From Oxalobacteraceae bacterium UBA6018 (lineage in GTDB: Bacteria > Pseudomonadota > Gammaproteobacteria > Burkholderiales > Burkholderiaceae_D), in contig DIZW01000078.1 in assembly GCA_002428015.1 (NCBI GenBank), forward strand, positions 1-64,000: a stretch of 64,000 nucleotides of DNA, given 5' to 3'. Positions 63,584-64,000 of the stretch are shown here, in pieces (positions within the stretch are counted from its first letter, which is position 1; every line of letters begins with the position of its first letter). A program made the position numbers and the translations under genes. The notes under the pieces are model-generated. The model ran no database searches and was not told where the DNA came from. It saw only the letters and a program-made list of their open reading frames with translations.

Positions 63584-63748
63584 GTTGTTTGGAATAAGGG
63601 CAGAGTTTATTACCATTGACGCTAGTTTGGGGGGAGTCTCCATCTCCGGCCCTGCAACATGGGGACCGCGACAACGGCAGCAAGGGCGACAAGTTCGCCG
63701 CGCGGCCGGTGTTCGAGGTTCCGAAACGTCAAAACATTAGGATGACAC

Positions 63749-64000
63749 ATGTATCGCTATGACCAGTACGACCATCTCATCGTCAAGGAACGCATCGCGC
63801 AGTACCGCGACCAAGTCCGGCGCCGCCTGGGCGATGAGCTGACCGAAGCGGAATTCCTGCCGCTGCGCCTGCAAAACGGCCTGTATATGCAGCGCCACGC
63901 CTACATGCTGCGCATCGCGGTGCCCTATGGCCTGCTTTCGTCGGGCCAGATGCGCATGTTCGCCCACATCGCGCGCAAGTACGACCGCGGTTACGGCCAC
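63749..64000 (+). CDS. cysI: Sulfite reductase hemoprotein subunit CysI (5' part)
   Basis: The first 84 residues, cut by the window end, starting at ATG 63749 with AGGA upstream. MYRYDQYDHLIVKERIAQY and RLQNGLYMQRHAYMLRIAVP then YGLLSSGQMRMFAHIARKY match the N-terminus of the siroheme [4Fe-4S] sulfite reductases of betaproteobacteria. It reduces sulfite to sulfide. It is divergent from cysB, its expected activator. Confidence 0.92.
   Translation, partial: MYRYDQYDHLIVKERIAQYRDQVRRRLGDELTEAEFLPLRLQNGLYMQRHAYMLRIAVPYGLLSSGQMRMFAHIARKYDRGYGH

Overview
The window is GC-rich betaproteobacterial chromosome. Gene content (tol-pal with cpoB, orn, an M48 protease next to rsgA, argF/argG, a Wsp operon, cysB divergent from cysI) and several intergenic repeat families point to Oxalobacteraceae, most likely a Massilia- or Duganella-like soil or plant-associated bacterium. 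That placement is an inference from protein style; no 16S gene is present.

Layout. 1-5.8 kb: the end of a frameshifted SDR gene, then ybgC-tolQ-tolR-tolA-tolB-pal-cpoB and a tRNA-Lys with a textbook sigma70 promoter. 5.9-15.2 kb: accessory region with a secreted GH3 xylosidase/glucosidase carrying PA14, a cluster of inverted 25-bp repeats, chromate transporter ChrA, a TcyP-type cystine symporter, a histidine phosphatase, NAD(P)HX dehydratase and a Thr/Gly/Ser-rich lipoprotein. 15.3-31.9 kb: an RND pump with its adaptor, DUF212 and DUF475 membrane proteins, a 754-residue Ala/Glu coiled-coil protein with a minisatellite at its stop codon, SrkA-like kinase, YecA/SEC-C protein, a 157-bp MITE, a ccd-like toxin-antitoxin pair whose antitoxin looks chimeric, an HPP-CBS membrane protein, and a TonB-dependent receptor. 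31.9-42.1 kb: membrane-anchored patatin, orn, M48 protease, rsgA, a soluble GAF histidine kinase, argF and argG. 42.2-50.9 kb: a complete wspA-F operon ending with the diguanylate cyclase wspR. 50.9-60.5 kb: ppnP, murB, the c-di-GMP-binding protein YajQ, nitronate monooxygenase, a PAS-GGDEF-EAL protein with a damaged EAL site, a LytS/LytTR two-component pair and a HisKA_3 kinase. 60.8-64 kb: a porin, a methyltransferase, cysB and the start of cysI.

How the parts work together. Tol-Pal maintains the outer membrane during division. The Wsp array senses surface contact and phosphorylates WspR to make c-di-GMP; YajQ and the GGDEF-EAL protein a few kb downstream make this a c-di-GMP signalling neighbourhood. 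Three further histidine kinases lie in the same 24 kb. Cystine import (TcyP), CysB and CysI belong to sulfur assimilation. The least explained content is the coiled-coil gene with its repeat array, the chimeric antitoxin, the MITE and the three intergenic repeat families.
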